This document shows positions 24,515 to 33,578 of a stretch of 64,000 nucleotides of DNA, piece by piece. Source of the DNA: Bacillota bacterium (GTDB taxonomy: Bacteria > Bacillota > Clostridia > Acetivibrionales > JANLFN01); the NCBI GenBank assembly GCA_023397675.1, contig JAEWTV010000056.1, forward strand, positions 1 through 64,000. Reading direction: 5' to 3'. The position numbers and the translations under genes were made by a program. The notes under the pieces are model-generated. The model did not search any database, had not been told where the DNA came from, and was given only the letters and a program-made list of their open reading frames with translations. Numbering within the stretch: position 1 is the stretch's first letter; each line of letters starts with the position of its first letter.

Positions 24515-26338
24515 CTACTCTACCGTCACGCTCTTTGCCAGATTCCTCGGCTTATCTACGTCGCAGCCCTTCATTATAGCCATATAGTATGCGAACAGCT
24601 GAAGCGGAGTTACAGCCACAGCAGGTGCAACCGTCTGATCTATATCAGGTACATAGATTACCTCATCGGCAACCTTCTCTATTTCAGAATGTCTCCTCTG
24701 TGTAACGGCAAGCACAACAGCGCCCCTTGCCTTAACCTCTTTAATGTTGCTTACCATCTTATCATACAGGTCATCCTGAGTCATTGGACATATTACAAGT
24801 GTTCCTTTTTCTATAAGAGCAATTGTTCCATGCTTCAATTCACCGCCTGCATAAGCCTCCGAGTGGATGTAGGAGATTTCCTTAAGCTTGAGCGAGCCTT
24901 CCATTGAAAGCGCATAGTCAAGGCCTCTTCCTATAAAGAATATGCTCTTTGCATTGTAATGCTGTGAAGCAAATTTCTGTATAACCTCCTTGTTTTCAAG
25001 CACCTTATCAATCTTTTCAGGTACGTTCTGAAGTTCTTCAAGCACGCTGCCCACTGCTTTTGCATCCATCATACCCTTTTTGACTGCAAAATCCAGTGCA
25101 ATAAGATACAGTGCCGCAAGTTGGGTATTATAAGCCTTTGTCGAAGCAACGGCTATTTCAGGACCCGCCCATGTATAAAGTACATCATCCGATTCCCTTG
25201 CAATAGAGCTGCCCACAACATTTACTATTGACAATGTCCTGGCACCCTTCTTCTTTGCCTCTCTGAGCGCAAAAAGGGTATCAAGAGTTTCACCCGACTG
25301 GCTAATAATTATTACAAGGTTTTTATTACTTATAATAGGGTCCCTGTATCTGAATTCGGATGCAACATCAACCTCTACAGGAATCCTTGCAAATTTCTCA
25401 ATGATATACCTTCCAACCATACCTGCATAGCTTGCAGTTCCGCATGCAACAATATATATCTTTTCAATGTTTTTAAGCTGTTCTGGTGTTATGCTTATAT
25501 CATCCAGACTGATGGAACCGTTCTTGATTCTTGGGTTTATTGTATCTTTTATAACCTTTGGCTCCTCATGCATTTCCTTAAGCATAAAGTGCTCATAGCC
25601 AGATTTTTCTGCAGCTGTAACATCCCACTCAACATGGTAAATATCCTTTTTAACCTCAGCTCCATGAATATTGAATATTCTAACACTATCCTTCTTTAAA
25701 ATAACTACTTCCTTATCTTCAAGTATGTAGATATCCCTTGTGTATTCAAGTATCGCCGGTATGTCGGAAGCTATAAAGTTCTCGTCCTTGCCAAGTCCTA
25801 CAATAAGCGGGCTGTCCTTTCTTGCAGCTATAAATTCATCTGGGCAGTCCTTGCATATTACACCCAAAGCATATGAGCCTTCAACCTCGTTAATTGACTC
25901 AATAACCGCATCCAGTAAGTTACCCTTGTAGTGGTATTCCACCAGATGAGCAACAACCTCTGTATCGGTATCAGAAACAAAGGTGTAACCCTTGGACTGC
26001 AAAAACTCCTTAAGCTTCATGTAGTTTTCTATAATACCGTTATGAACAACAGCAATATTTCCCGAATGGCTGATATGAGGATGTGAATTAATATCGTTTG
26101 GTTCACCGTGAGTTGCCCAGCGAGTATGTCCTATGCCCACTTTTCCATTCAGGCTTTCACCCTTAATCTTGCATTCAAGTCCTGAAAGTCTTCCTTTACA
26201 TTTAATAACTTTTAAATCGTCGTCATTAAATACAGCAATTCCTGCCGAATCATATCCCCTGTATTCAAGCTTTTGCAAACCATTTATAAGTATTGGCGCT
26301 GCTTCCTTCTCACCAATATATCCAACTATTCCGCACAT
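24515..26338 (-). CDS. glmS: glutamine-fructose-6-phosphate aminotransferase (isomerizing)
   Basis: A 607-residue enzyme making glucosamine-6-phosphate from fructose-6-phosphate and glutamine, the first committed step to UDP-GlcNAc and peptidoglycan. I start at the ATG giving MCGIVGYIG, because the N-terminal Cys must be the glutaminase nucleophile after Met removal; an AAGGGG site lies upstream. The glutaminase domain (1 to about 230) is followed by two SIS sugar-isomerase domains (about 285-600; ACGTASYAG, SQSGETLDT) and the C-terminal KSVTVE end. Length is normal. Control is very likely through the glmS ribozyme in its leader. Last gene of the cdaA-cdaR-glmM-glmS series. Confidence 0.98.
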   Translation of the reverse strand: MCGIVGYIGEKEAAPILINGLQKLEYRGYDSAGIAVFNDDDLKVIKCKGRLSGLECKIKGESLNGKVGIGHTRWATHGEPNDINSHPHISHSGNIAVVHNGIIENYMKLKEFLQSKGYTFVSDTDTEVVAHLVEYHYKGNLLDAVIESINEVEGSYALGVICKDCPDEFIAARKDSPLIVGLGKDENFIASDIPAILEYTRDIYILEDKEVVILKKDSVRIFNIHGAEVKKDIYHVEWDVTAAEKSGYEHFMLKEMHEEPKVIKDTINPRIKNGSISLDDISITPEQLKNIEKIYIVACGTASYAGMVGRYIIEKFARIPVEVDVASEFRYRDPIISNKNLVIIISQSGETLDTLFALREAKKKGARTLSIVNVVGSSIARESDDVLYTWAGPEIAVASTKAYNTQLAALYLIALDFAVKKGMMDAKAVGSVLEELQNVPEKIDKVLENKEVIQKFASQHYNAKSIFFIGRGLDYALSMEGSLKLKEISYIHSEAYAGGELKHGTIALIEKGTLVICPMTQDDLYDKMVSNIKEVKARGAVVLAVTQRRHSEIEKVADEVIYVPDIDQTVAPAVAVTPLQLFAYYMAIMKGCDVDKPRNLAKSVTVE

Positions 26339-26397
26339 AAAATATTCCCCTTTACAAATTAATTGAGACAAAGCTAATCAAGCCTAAGAGGCCAGGT

Positions 26398-26449
26398 TTA
26401 CCGCATCAGGGTAATAGTTATAATACCCCTATAGCAAAATTAGCGGTAA
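26398..26449 (-). promoter_or_regulatory. hairpin in the glmS leader between ribozyme and start codon
   Basis: TTACCGC pairs with GCGGTAA, with an inner GGGTA/TACCC stem. It lies about 60-110 nt before the glmS start and after the ribozyme core. It has no T run, so it is not a standard terminator. It may stabilise the processed mRNA; role unknown. Confidence 0.45.
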
Positions 26450-26570
26450 TTACAGTTTATTTTTTCAAACTGATAAAAGGATGACACAAAGGGTTACACA
26501 CAAAAGTGTATACCTTTAGCCCATCAAGAAAATATAGATATTTAAATTGGAATTGTTTTAGAACAGGATT

Positions 26571-26861
26571 ATCACTGAAATCCACTCTGTTGTGCAGTTC
26601 CCTGCATTTTTAATGGGTTTCTTACGACTGTGACCAGCCGGAAGGTTTCCGCCGATTCTCCGATATCACACGTATCAGGTTAGTGTACAGATTACAATTT
26701 ACAGTGTACAGTTATTTATATTATATAGAGGCTTTTGCCTTTAACTATCAACTTCCTTAGCTTTAATGCCGTTAACTGTACATTGTACACTATCAACTGT
26801 CAACTGATATGTGTCCTCCTTCTCCTCGTCAACACAAGGTAAAACTTGTGCCCAGGCGCTT
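26571..26861 (-). ncRNA. glmS ribozyme (GlcN6P-activated self-cleaving riboswitch) with a repeat insertion
   Basis: On the minus strand the leader reads AAGCGCCTGGG, with the expected cleavage between A26860 and G26859. A P1-type hairpin (CACAAG / CTTGTG) and the conserved GACGAGG follow. GAAGG (P3) pairs with CCTTC far downstream, just after the conserved ATCGG-AGA-ATCGGCGGAAA part. The P4 and 3' regions end near GTGGATTTCAGTGATA. In known glmS ribozymes only a few nucleotides separate the two P3 neighbours; here about 140 nt are inserted, closed by a CACATATCAG / CTGATACGTG stem. Glucosamine-6-phosphate is the known cofactor, and cleavage lowers glmS expression. The core looks intact, so the insert may be tolerated. 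Confidence 0.88.
26683..26790. repeat. MITE-like repeat inserted in the glmS ribozyme
   Basis: About 108 bp bounded by inverted termini: GTGTACAGATTACAATTTAC at the left, TTAACTGTACATTGTACAC at the right. It contains the phrases TTTTGCCTTTAACT and ACTATCAACT, both also found in the repeat cluster at 33381-33576. Such AT-rich TGTACA-based repeats without an ORF are most simply explained as a small non-autonomous mobile element. Confidence 0.6.
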
Positions 26862-26960
26862 GTTGTTGTGGTTTCCGGTTTTTCCGGTATCCAACCCTGT
26901 CAACCCCTTTTTATCACCCCCAAATTCTATTTACAATAATATATTATGCCTACATTTTTA

Positions 26961-26989
26961 ATATTAGTATTTTTTACATCTTTAGTCAA
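26961..26989 (-). promoter_or_regulatory. glmS: candidate promoter for glmS
   Basis: On the minus strand TTGACT, a 17-nt spacer, then TAATAT lie about 100 nt upstream of the ribozyme cleavage site and below the glmM terminator. This would give glmS its own transcript starting just before the ribozyme. Confidence 0.5.
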
Positions 26990-27010
26990 CCCCAAGGTAA
27001 TAAAACAAAA

Positions 27011-27063
27011 TGCCCTTTCCCCTTCCAGGCGGCATATTCTGCCTGTACTTGAGGGAAGGGCTT
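27011..27063 (-). terminator. glmM terminator
   Basis: On the minus strand GCCCTTCCC pairs with GGGGAAAGGGC, with an inner CAGGC-type pair, then ATTTTGTTTT. It lies 50 bp after the glmM stop codon, so glmM transcripts probably end here and glmS is transcribed separately. Confidence 0.65.
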
Positions 27064-27112
27064 ATGTTTTCTCATCATATTTTAACAAATCAAAGTCGTC
27101 CAATAATCAGAA

Positions 27113-28462
27113 TTAACCAAGTCTTTCTTCTATAATTTTAACAAGTTCCATAGCTCTTTCAGTAATATATTTCTGATCTTTTCCCTCTATCATTACACGA
27201 ACAAGCGGTTCAGTTCCTGAAGGCCTTATAAGCACCCTTCCCTCACCGTGGAATTCATCCTCAAGCTCCTTGCACTTACTTGCAATCACTGTATCATCAA
27301 GATAGTTATGCTTCTTGTCATTGCTAACCCTGGCATTTTTTAATACCTGCGGAAGCACCTGTACAACTGATGCCAATTCAGAAAGTTTTTTTCCAGTAGC
27401 TTTCATTACCTTCAAAAGCTGAAGAGCTGTTAGAATTCCGTCCCCTGTAGTATTATGCTTAAGGAAAATTACGTGTCCTGACTGCTCACCGCCAAGTATG
27501 TAACCCTTCTGGAGCATTTCTTCAAGAACATATCTGTCTCCGACTTTTGTTTTTGCTATATTAAGCCCTTCACGTTTAGCCATTATATCAAATCCAAGGT
27601 TACTCATAACTGTAGCAACTATGGTATTGCCGGCGAGTTCCCCTTTATCCTTTAAATAAAGACCGATTATAGCCATAATCATATCGCCGTCAATAAAGTT
27701 TCCTTTTTCGTCAACCGCAAGTACCCTGTCTGCGTCTCCATCAAAAGCAAGACCTAAATCAGCTTCACTTTCTTTTGCAAATTCCTTTAGGTTGTTCAAA
27801 TGCGTAGATCCGCAGCCACAGTTAATATTCAACCCATCAGGTTCATTAGAGGTTACACACACTTCCGCTTTAAGGTCAAAGAATGTAACCGGCGCCGCTT
27901 CATATGCAGCTCCATTGGCACAGTCAACGGCTATTTTAAGGCCTTCGAAGTCACAGTCTATTGTACTTTTAAGAAAAGTAATATAATCATCAAGCGCATC
28001 TTCCTTAACTACTTTAACTCCGACGTCCTTGCCTGTTGGGCATGGAATCTGCCCCGCATGATTGAGGATTAAGTCCTCTATCTCGTCTTCTATTGCATCT
28101 GGAAGCTTATAGCCATTATTATTGAAGAATTTTATACCATTAAATTCAAAAGGATTGTGTGAAGCAGAAATAACTATTCCCGCATCTGCATTATAATGCC
28201 TTGTAAGGTAGGCAACCGCTGGTGTTGGTATTATTCCGAGGCATACAGCCTGTGCTCCTACTGAACATATCCCAGCAACCAAAGCCGCTTCAAGCATATC
28301 TCCGGAAATTCTGGTATCCATCCCGACAAGTATTTTTGGTATGTGTTTTGTTTCTTTGGTAAGTACATAAGCACCTGCCTTACCCAACTGATATGCAAGT
28401 TCTGCTGTTAGTTCTTCGTTTGCTACTCCTCTGACACCATCAGTTCCAAAAAGACGTCCCAT
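27113..28462 (-). CDS. glmM: phosphoglucosamine mutase
   Basis: A 449-residue alpha-D-phosphohexomutase converting glucosamine-6-phosphate to glucosamine-1-phosphate. Landmarks: N-terminal MGRLFGTDGVRG, the active phosphoserine loop ISASHNPFEFNGIKFF (about residue 100), the Mg-binding DGDADR loop (about 240) and the sugar-phosphate loop RPSGTEPLVRV near the end. Length is standard. AGGGGG ribosome binding site 10 nt before the ATG. In Firmicutes GlmM binds and inhibits the diadenylate cyclase CdaA, whose gene lies upstream in this same-strand series, although an oxidoreductase gene is interposed here. Confidence 0.98.
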   Translation of the reverse strand: MGRLFGTDGVRGVANEELTAELAYQLGKAGAYVLTKETKHIPKILVGMDTRISGDMLEAALVAGICSVGAQAVCLGIIPTPAVAYLTRHYNADAGIVISASHNPFEFNGIKFFNNNGYKLPDAIEDEIEDLILNHAGQIPCPTGKDVGVKVVKEDALDDYITFLKSTIDCDFEGLKIAVDCANGAAYEAAPVTFFDLKAEVCVTSNEPDGLNINCGCGSTHLNNLKEFAKESEADLGLAFDGDADRVLAVDEKGNFIDGDMIMAIIGLYLKDKGELAGNTIVATVMSNLGFDIMAKREGLNIAKTKVGDRYVLEEMLQKGYILGGEQSGHVIFLKHNTTGDGILTALQLLKVMKATGKKLSELASVVQVLPQVLKNARVSNDKKHNYLDDTVIASKCKELEDEFHGEGRVLIRPSGTEPLVRVMIEGKDQKYITERAMELVKIIEERLG

Positions 28463-28547
28463 AATATGTAAACCCCCTGGTTATTGTTAAATTAATATTA
28501 AATAATAATTCAAAAATATTATATCTTTACAATTAAAAATCTACAAG

Positions 28548-30137
28548 TTACATTTGTGTATATGTTTTTATTATTTGTTCCGCAATTCTGATTCCATCTA
28601 CAGCTGCGCTTACAATTCCGCCTGCATAGCCTGCTCCCTCTCCCGCAGGATACAGTCCTAAAATCCCCAAGGCTTCAAAGGTTTCATCACTTCTCGGAAT
28701 CCTGACCGGTGAGGATGTTCTGGTCTCGACTCCTGTAAGAATAGCGTCTCCCATTCCAAAGCCTTTTAATTTTCTATCAAAGTAGTATATGGAATCCTTC
28801 ATGCATGATGTTACAAATTCGGGAAGACATAAATTAATATCCGCAAAAGCAGTGCCCCCGGTATAGCTGGGTTTAACCGCCCCAAAAGCCGAAGAAGCAG
28901 TACCATTAAGAAAATCTTCAAGCCTTTGCACAGGTGCCGTGCCGTTTCCACCGGCTATACTATATGCAAGCCTTTCCCATTTCCTCTGAAATTCAACTCC
29001 AGAAAGAGGATGTTCACTGCCGAAATCTTCAGGTCCAACTGAAACAACAAGTGCACTATTGGAATTCTCCAAATCCCTTGCAAAATAGCTCATACCGTTT
29101 GTAACAATCGAATTTGGTTCTGAAGCAGAAGCAACAACAAGGCCTCCAGGACACATACAAAACGAATATGCAGTTCGTCCACCGGTTTTACAAAACAATT
29201 GGTAATCTGCTGCTCCAAGTTTTGGATGCGCGGCAGAGATTCCATACTGTGCTTGATTAATAAGCTCCTGAGGGTGTTCAATTCTGACTCCAATGGAAAA
29301 AGGCTTTCTTACAAAGCCCACACCATTCTTTAGCAGGGAATCATAGGTATCTCTTGAGCTGTGGCCTATAGCAAGAACAACAACCTCTGCATCCAGTTCG
29401 GTATTATCATTTATAATAACACCTTTTACTATTCCGCTGCTTATTTTAAGAGATGTTACCTTTGAGTTGAATCGTACCTCACCTCCATGCTGTATAATGC
29501 TTTTACGCATATTAGCTACAACATCCTTTAGTACATCAGACCCTATATGAGGTTTGGACTTATAAAGTATTTCTTCATGTGCTCCTGCTTTATGGAATTC
29601 CTCAAGTACTCTTGAGCACCTGTAATCATTAATCCTGGTTGTCAGCTTGCCGTCCGAAAAAGTCCCTGCACCGCCTTCACCGAACTGTACATTTGTTTCA
29701 GTGTCGAGAACCCCTGTTTTCCAATAGCGGTGTACTTTTTCGGTTCTTTTTTCAACACTTTCGCCGCGTTCCAAAATAATAGGCTTATAACCGTTCTTAG
29801 ATAAAATAAGGCCTGCAAAAATTCCTGCAGGTCCACTACCTATTATCACTGGACGGTTTATTAATTTTTTATGGCCAGATTTTAGCTCTTCATGAGGCAA
29901 CTCATTGATTTCGCGTATATCGTTATTGCCAGTAACTCTGTATTTACCTGATATTTCAACAAGCACTGAGTAAACTATAACGATATCAGGCTTATGCCGC
30001 GCATCAACCGATTCTTTGATTATTTTTAAGCTGTTAATCCTGTCTTGTCCTATTTTAAGTTTCTTTGCTGCTGTACTTTTTAATTGGTTTATATCGTCAT
30101 CAAGTGAAAGTTTTATATTATTAACCGCGAGCTTCAT
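28548..30137 (-). CDS. FAD-dependent dehydrogenase of the COG2509 type
   Basis: A 529-residue flavoprotein. After a roughly 90-residue N-terminal domain comes an FAD-binding GSGPAGIFAGLIL motif (about 97-110), a conserved FGEGGAGTFSDGKL segment, and a C-terminal GLYPAGEGAGYAGGIVSAAVDGI motif typical of this family. No substrate is established for the family. The gene sits between cdaR (25 bp upstream) and glmM (85 bp downstream) on the same strand, interrupting the usual cdaR-glmM adjacency. Whether it contributes to cell-wall precursor or c-di-AMP metabolism is unknown; co-transcription is likely. Confidence 0.88.
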   Translation of the reverse strand: MKLAVNNIKLSLDDDINQLKSTAAKKLKIGQDRINSLKIIKESVDARHKPDIVIVYSVLVEISGKYRVTGNNDIREINELPHEELKSGHKKLINRPVIIGSGPAGIFAGLILSKNGYKPIILERGESVEKRTEKVHRYWKTGVLDTETNVQFGEGGAGTFSDGKLTTRINDYRCSRVLEEFHKAGAHEEILYKSKPHIGSDVLKDVVANMRKSIIQHGGEVRFNSKVTSLKISSGIVKGVIINDNTELDAEVVVLAIGHSSRDTYDSLLKNGVGFVRKPFSIGVRIEHPQELINQAQYGISAAHPKLGAADYQLFCKTGGRTAYSFCMCPGGLVVASASEPNSIVTNGMSYFARDLENSNSALVVSVGPEDFGSEHPLSGVEFQRKWERLAYSIAGGNGTAPVQRLEDFLNGTASSAFGAVKPSYTGGTAFADINLCLPEFVTSCMKDSIYYFDRKLKGFGMGDAILTGVETRTSSPVRIPRSDETFEALGILGLYPAGEGAGYAGGIVSAAVDGIRIAEQIIKTYTQM

Positions 30138-30162
30138 TTATCGGTACTCCAAATCTTAAATT

Positions 30163-31383
30163 TCATCGGGCTTCAATCTTCAAATCAATCATATAATCCT
30201 GTGAAAGGTATACATTGCTTGGTAGTGCTGCTTTTAAAGATAATTTGTATTCACCTGGACCCAATCCTTTTACATCTATGTATGGTTTTATTGTAGGTAC
30301 ATCCAAACTATTTATGTCACTCTTAAACCCTTTAAGGTTTATTACAATACTTGGGGGTGCAATACTATAATTTAATGAATTATCAGCTTGCTTGTTAAAA
30401 AGTGTTATATCTTTGCTTGAAACAGTAATATCCTTGTTTGAGTACTGCTCAATTGTAACAGAAACAGTTACATCCTTAACCTGAGTATAAAGTTTAACGC
30501 CTTCAGGAAGCTTCAGTTTCTTAGTTATTTCCATGGACTGATTAATATTCTGAATATTCACAGGTTCGGTTTTTATACTGTCTATTCTGTCTAAAACCTC
30601 AGGCAAGCCGGTAATTAAAATAATTTCCGGGGTTACCTTAGTACCGCTTTGTGTATAATTATCCTGAGGATTTCCAAGCAAATCAGGTTCTACGACAACC
30701 TGTTTTGCAACCTTCAGCTTAACATCAACACTAAGATTCTTGCTAAGCGCAGGGATCTCATTTCCCTTTTTATCATACACAGTACAATCCTTTTTTATAA
30801 CGGTATCCTTATCAATATTTGTTATATCCACAACCGCCTTAATTGAATCAATTGTCCCAAGCTGCGAATCAAGTGCTTCAACAAGTATCATCTCAGGTTC
30901 TACTGTTTTTTCAACTATTTTATAGCCCCTTTTAGGTTCTCCTACGGTTGTTACGTCAACCTTAAAAGCATTCTTAGCCTGTTTGCCCAGCTCTACCTTT
31001 ATCGTTGAAGGCTCCATACCTGTAATTTTAATATCGTTCTTATTTTGATCTCCTATGTAAACAGGCGCATCAACATCGATTTCGGTATCTGAAACAGATT
31101 TAACCTTTGACAGGTCAAGGTTTACAAGGAAATCATTTGCAGTAAGATTTTGAAGTATGTTTTCTCTGGCTTCAATAGTCAAAATTACATTCTTTGTGTA
31201 CTTTTCATTCGTAATAACAATTCCCTTGTCAACAAGAGCTTGTTTATTGATTATTGCCAAAGGAACAGTAATCCTTGTTTGCTTCAAAGGATTCACAGAA
31301 TTTGAGACGATGAACCAGAGAACAATTGCAAGTAATACAGACAGTATTTTTAATGATATATCTTTTCTTAAGAAGTTCATCAT
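30163..31383 (-). CDS. cdaR: CdaA regulatory protein CdaR (YbbR-domain protein)
   Basis: I start this protein of about 406 residues at the ATG at 31383, which overlaps the cdaA stop in an ATGA arrangement and follows a GGAAGGTGA site; an earlier in-frame start at 31401 has no such context. One N-terminal membrane anchor (about 9-27, ILSVLLAIVLWFIVSN) is followed by about four extracytoplasmic YbbR repeats of 80-90 residues, each with the P-x-x-I-x-V pattern (for example EPSTIKVEL). CdaR proteins bind the diadenylate cyclase CdaA in the membrane and modulate c-di-AMP synthesis. The overlapping start indicates translational coupling to cdaA. Confidence 0.93.
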   Translation of the reverse strand: MMNFLRKDISLKILSVLLAIVLWFIVSNSVNPLKQTRITVPLAIINKQALVDKGIVITNEKYTKNVILTIEARENILQNLTANDFLVNLDLSKVKSVSDTEIDVDAPVYIGDQNKNDIKITGMEPSTIKVELGKQAKNAFKVDVTTVGEPKRGYKIVEKTVEPEMILVEALDSQLGTIDSIKAVVDITNIDKDTVIKKDCTVYDKKGNEIPALSKNLSVDVKLKVAKQVVVEPDLLGNPQDNYTQSGTKVTPEIILITGLPEVLDRIDSIKTEPVNIQNINQSMEITKKLKLPEGVKLYTQVKDVTVSVTIEQYSNKDITVSSKDITLFNKQADNSLNYSIAPPSIVINLKGFKSDINSLDVPTIKPYIDVKGLGPGEYKLSLKAALPSNVYLSQDYMIDLKIEAR

Positions 31384-32237
31384 TTGGATTTCACCTTCCA
31401 AATTGAAAGTTTCTTTGTGGGTGTTTCCTTTTCAAGCAGATTTTTGTTCAGCGCCATCCTTAAAAGATCAGGGGTAAGATTCCTTGTAAGTCCTCCATTA
31501 AGGGCAAAAGAAATGCTTCCTGTTTCTTCGGATACTACAACCACTATGGAATCAGATATTTCAGATATGCCTATAGCTGCCCTGTGTCTTGTTCCAAGCT
31601 CCTTGCTGAGGTTTCGGTTATCGGTAAGCGGCAGGAAGCAAGCGGCAGCCATTATCTTATTGGTTCTGATAACTACAGCTCCGTCATGAAGTGGAGTATT
31701 CGGCGTGAATATGTTAACTAAAAGTTCACTTGATACATTTGATTCAAGGTGTATGCCGGTATTAATTATTTCTCCGATTTTTGTTGTTCTTTCTACAACT
31801 ATCAAGGCACCGGTCTGTGTCTTTGACATTGAAGCCGCTGCTCTGACTATTTCCTCTATTACAGTTGTAGTTTGAACCGCAAGGCTGCTTGAATCAAGTC
31901 CAAACAAGCTTCTGAACCGGCTTCGGCCTATCTGCTCCAATCCGCGTCTTAATTCAGGCTGGAATATGACTACAAGTGCAAGGCTTAATAGTTGGAAGGT
32001 GTTTTGAAAAATATACTCTATTGTCCTTAATTGCAGGAGATCACTCAGATAATAAGCTATAAGAATAACAGCAAAGCCCTTAATGAGCTGCATTGCCCTG
32101 GTTTCTCTAACAAGAATAATACATTTATAAATTACATATGAAACTATACCTATATCGACTATTGTTCTGACAACGTCTAAAGGACTTTTTATATCAATAA
32201 AATTTGCAATATTATTAATTATGTGACCAAAATCCAA
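31380..32237 (-). CDS. cdaA: diadenylate cyclase (c-di-AMP synthase) CdaA
   Basis: A 285-residue membrane enzyme producing cyclic di-AMP from two ATP. Three N-terminal membrane segments (about 22-42, 50-66 and 80-93) precede the DisA_N/DAC domain (about 110-250), with both catalytic signatures: DGAVVIR (DGA) and GTRHRAA (RHR). The start codon is TTG after GAGGTAAGT. First gene of the cdaA-cdaR-oxidoreductase-glmM series. c-di-AMP controls potassium uptake, osmotic balance and wall homeostasis in Firmicutes. Confidence 0.96.
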   Translation of the reverse strand: MDFGHIINNIANFIDIKSPLDVVRTIVDIGIVSYVIYKCIILVRETRAMQLIKGFAVILIAYYLSDLLQLRTIEYIFQNTFQLLSLALVVIFQPELRRGLEQIGRSRFRSLFGLDSSSLAVQTTTVIEEIVRAAASMSKTQTGALIVVERTTKIGEIINTGIHLESNVSSELLVNIFTPNTPLHDGAVVIRTNKIMAAACFLPLTDNRNLSKELGTRHRAAIGISEISDSIVVVVSEETGSISFALNGGLTRNLTPDLLRMALNKNLLEKETPTKKLSIWKVKSK

Positions 32238-32514
32238 ACTTACCTCACGCCCTTGTTTCAGATAGAATAATCAAAGTATCGGGACAAAAAACGCCCTTAT
32301 AAGAATTATACCCTCTTTTTGTAGTTTTGTAAGCTAAAATGATTATTTTTAGCAAAAAATTAATAAAACTTATATCTTTTTTATAAAATATATAATTGGA
32401 TTTATTATCAGCAGTAAGAATATATGTTTACAAAGTTATTTTACATAAAGTTTAGTATGGTGGATTAATTTCTTAAAGGTATTGTAAATGTCTGTTAATC
32501 AATTGTCAAGCTGT
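32238..32514. other. intergenic region between cdaA and the radical SAM gene
   Basis: About 280 bp, very AT-rich, with no gene seen. It must contain the cdaA promoter on the minus strand and the end of the radical SAM transcript. I could not single out reliable boxes or a terminator. Confidence 0.5.
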
Positions 32515-33378
32515 TTACCATACATTACCGACATATACATGATTAAGATATTGGGATGCTTTATCTTTTGCGGCATTAAGAGTACTTACAGGAGTTATTT
32601 CTTTATCCTGCATCAGGTAGTTTGGAAAGAACCTTGACAGGTGAAGGGGAATTTCCTTTGATATGCCAGAAAGCCATTTTGATAATTCTTCAATTTCTTC
32701 CAGTGAATCATTTAGCTCAGGTATAACAAGTGTTGTGACCTCTATATGGCACTTACACGCTGCTTTTTCAACTGTATGTTTTACATTTTCAAGCGTAGCA
32801 CTGCAAATATCCTTGTAAAAGGAAGCAGTAAATGCTTTTACATCTATATTCATTGCGTCTATATATGGAAGTAACTCGTCAAGAGGTTCATCTGAAATAA
32901 ACCCATTAGTTACAAGGACATTAAAAAGGCCTTCTTTTCTAGCCAGTCTGGATGTATCGCATACAAACTCATACCATATTGAAGGTTCATTGTAGGTATA
33001 TGCAAGACCAATATTGCCTTCTTTCTTAAGCTCAACTGCCTTTTGCACAATTGTCTCGGGCTTGGCGTTAACAGTCTTCGGATTTTTATGGGCAATGCTC
33101 CAATTCTGGCAGAATGAGCACTTTAAATTACAGCCGAAAGTTCCAACAGACAGGATGTTTGAACCGGGATGAAACATATATAATGGCTTTTTCTCAATAG
33201 GATCGAGCGAAATGGACGCAATCTCACCATAATTCAGTGAATACAATTCACCGTTATTGTTTTTTCTGGCCCTGCACGCCCCAAGTGATCCAGGTTTTAT
33301 AACACAGTTGTGCGGGCATAAACTGCAGTGAACCTTCGAATCCTCTATTTTTTCAAAATACATTGCCAGCTTACTCAT
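32515..33378 (-). CDS. amrS: AmmeMemoRadiSam system radical SAM enzyme
   Basis: A 287-residue radical SAM protein. The N-terminal part has Cys pairs (CSLCPHNC, then CRARKNN), followed by the SAM-cluster motif CNLKCSFCQNW (CxxxCxxC) near residue 83 and the following TYNEPSIWYEF typical of this family. The same-strand partner carrying Memo/LigB-like and AMMECR1 domains lies just upstream, so all three components of the AmmeMemoRadiSam system are present. Its biochemical product has not been defined to my knowledge. Between the two genes is about 200 bp of repeat sequence rather than normal operon spacing. Confidence 0.93.
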   Translation of the reverse strand: MSKLAMYFEKIEDSKVHCSLCPHNCVIKPGSLGACRARKNNNGELYSLNYGEIASISLDPIEKKPLYMFHPGSNILSVGTFGCNLKCSFCQNWSIAHKNPKTVNAKPETIVQKAVELKKEGNIGLAYTYNEPSIWYEFVCDTSRLARKEGLFNVLVTNGFISDEPLDELLPYIDAMNIDVKAFTASFYKDICSATLENVKHTVEKAACKCHIEVTTLVIPELNDSLEEIEELSKWLSGISKEIPLHLSRFFPNYLMQDKEITPVSTLNAAKDKASQYLNHVYVGNVW

Positions 33379-33380
33379 AC

Positions 33381-33576
33381 ATTCTCCCTTAACCGTCTTT
33401 GTTTTAACTGTCCTTTTGTCATCTCGTCAACTGTCCTCTGCCTTTTCATTGCCTTTAACTGTAAATTGTACATTGTCAACTGTACACTGCTTTTTTAACT
33501 GTCCTCTCATCATCTCATCAACTATCAACTGGTTTTTGCCTTTAACTGTACACTGTAAATTGTAAATTGTACACTA
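33381..33576. repeat. tandem AT-rich repeat cluster (TTAACTGTACA / ATCAACTG family)
   Basis: Recurring phrases include AACTGTCC, CATCTCATCAACT, TTGCCTTTAACTGTA and several TGTACA-containing units such as AATTGTACAC, in tandem and partly inverted order. The same phrases make up the insertion in the glmS ribozyme at 26683-26790. It fills the gap between the two AmmeMemoRadiSam genes. Probably two or three nested copies of one miniature repeat family. Confidence 0.6.
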
Positions 33577-33578
33577 CC

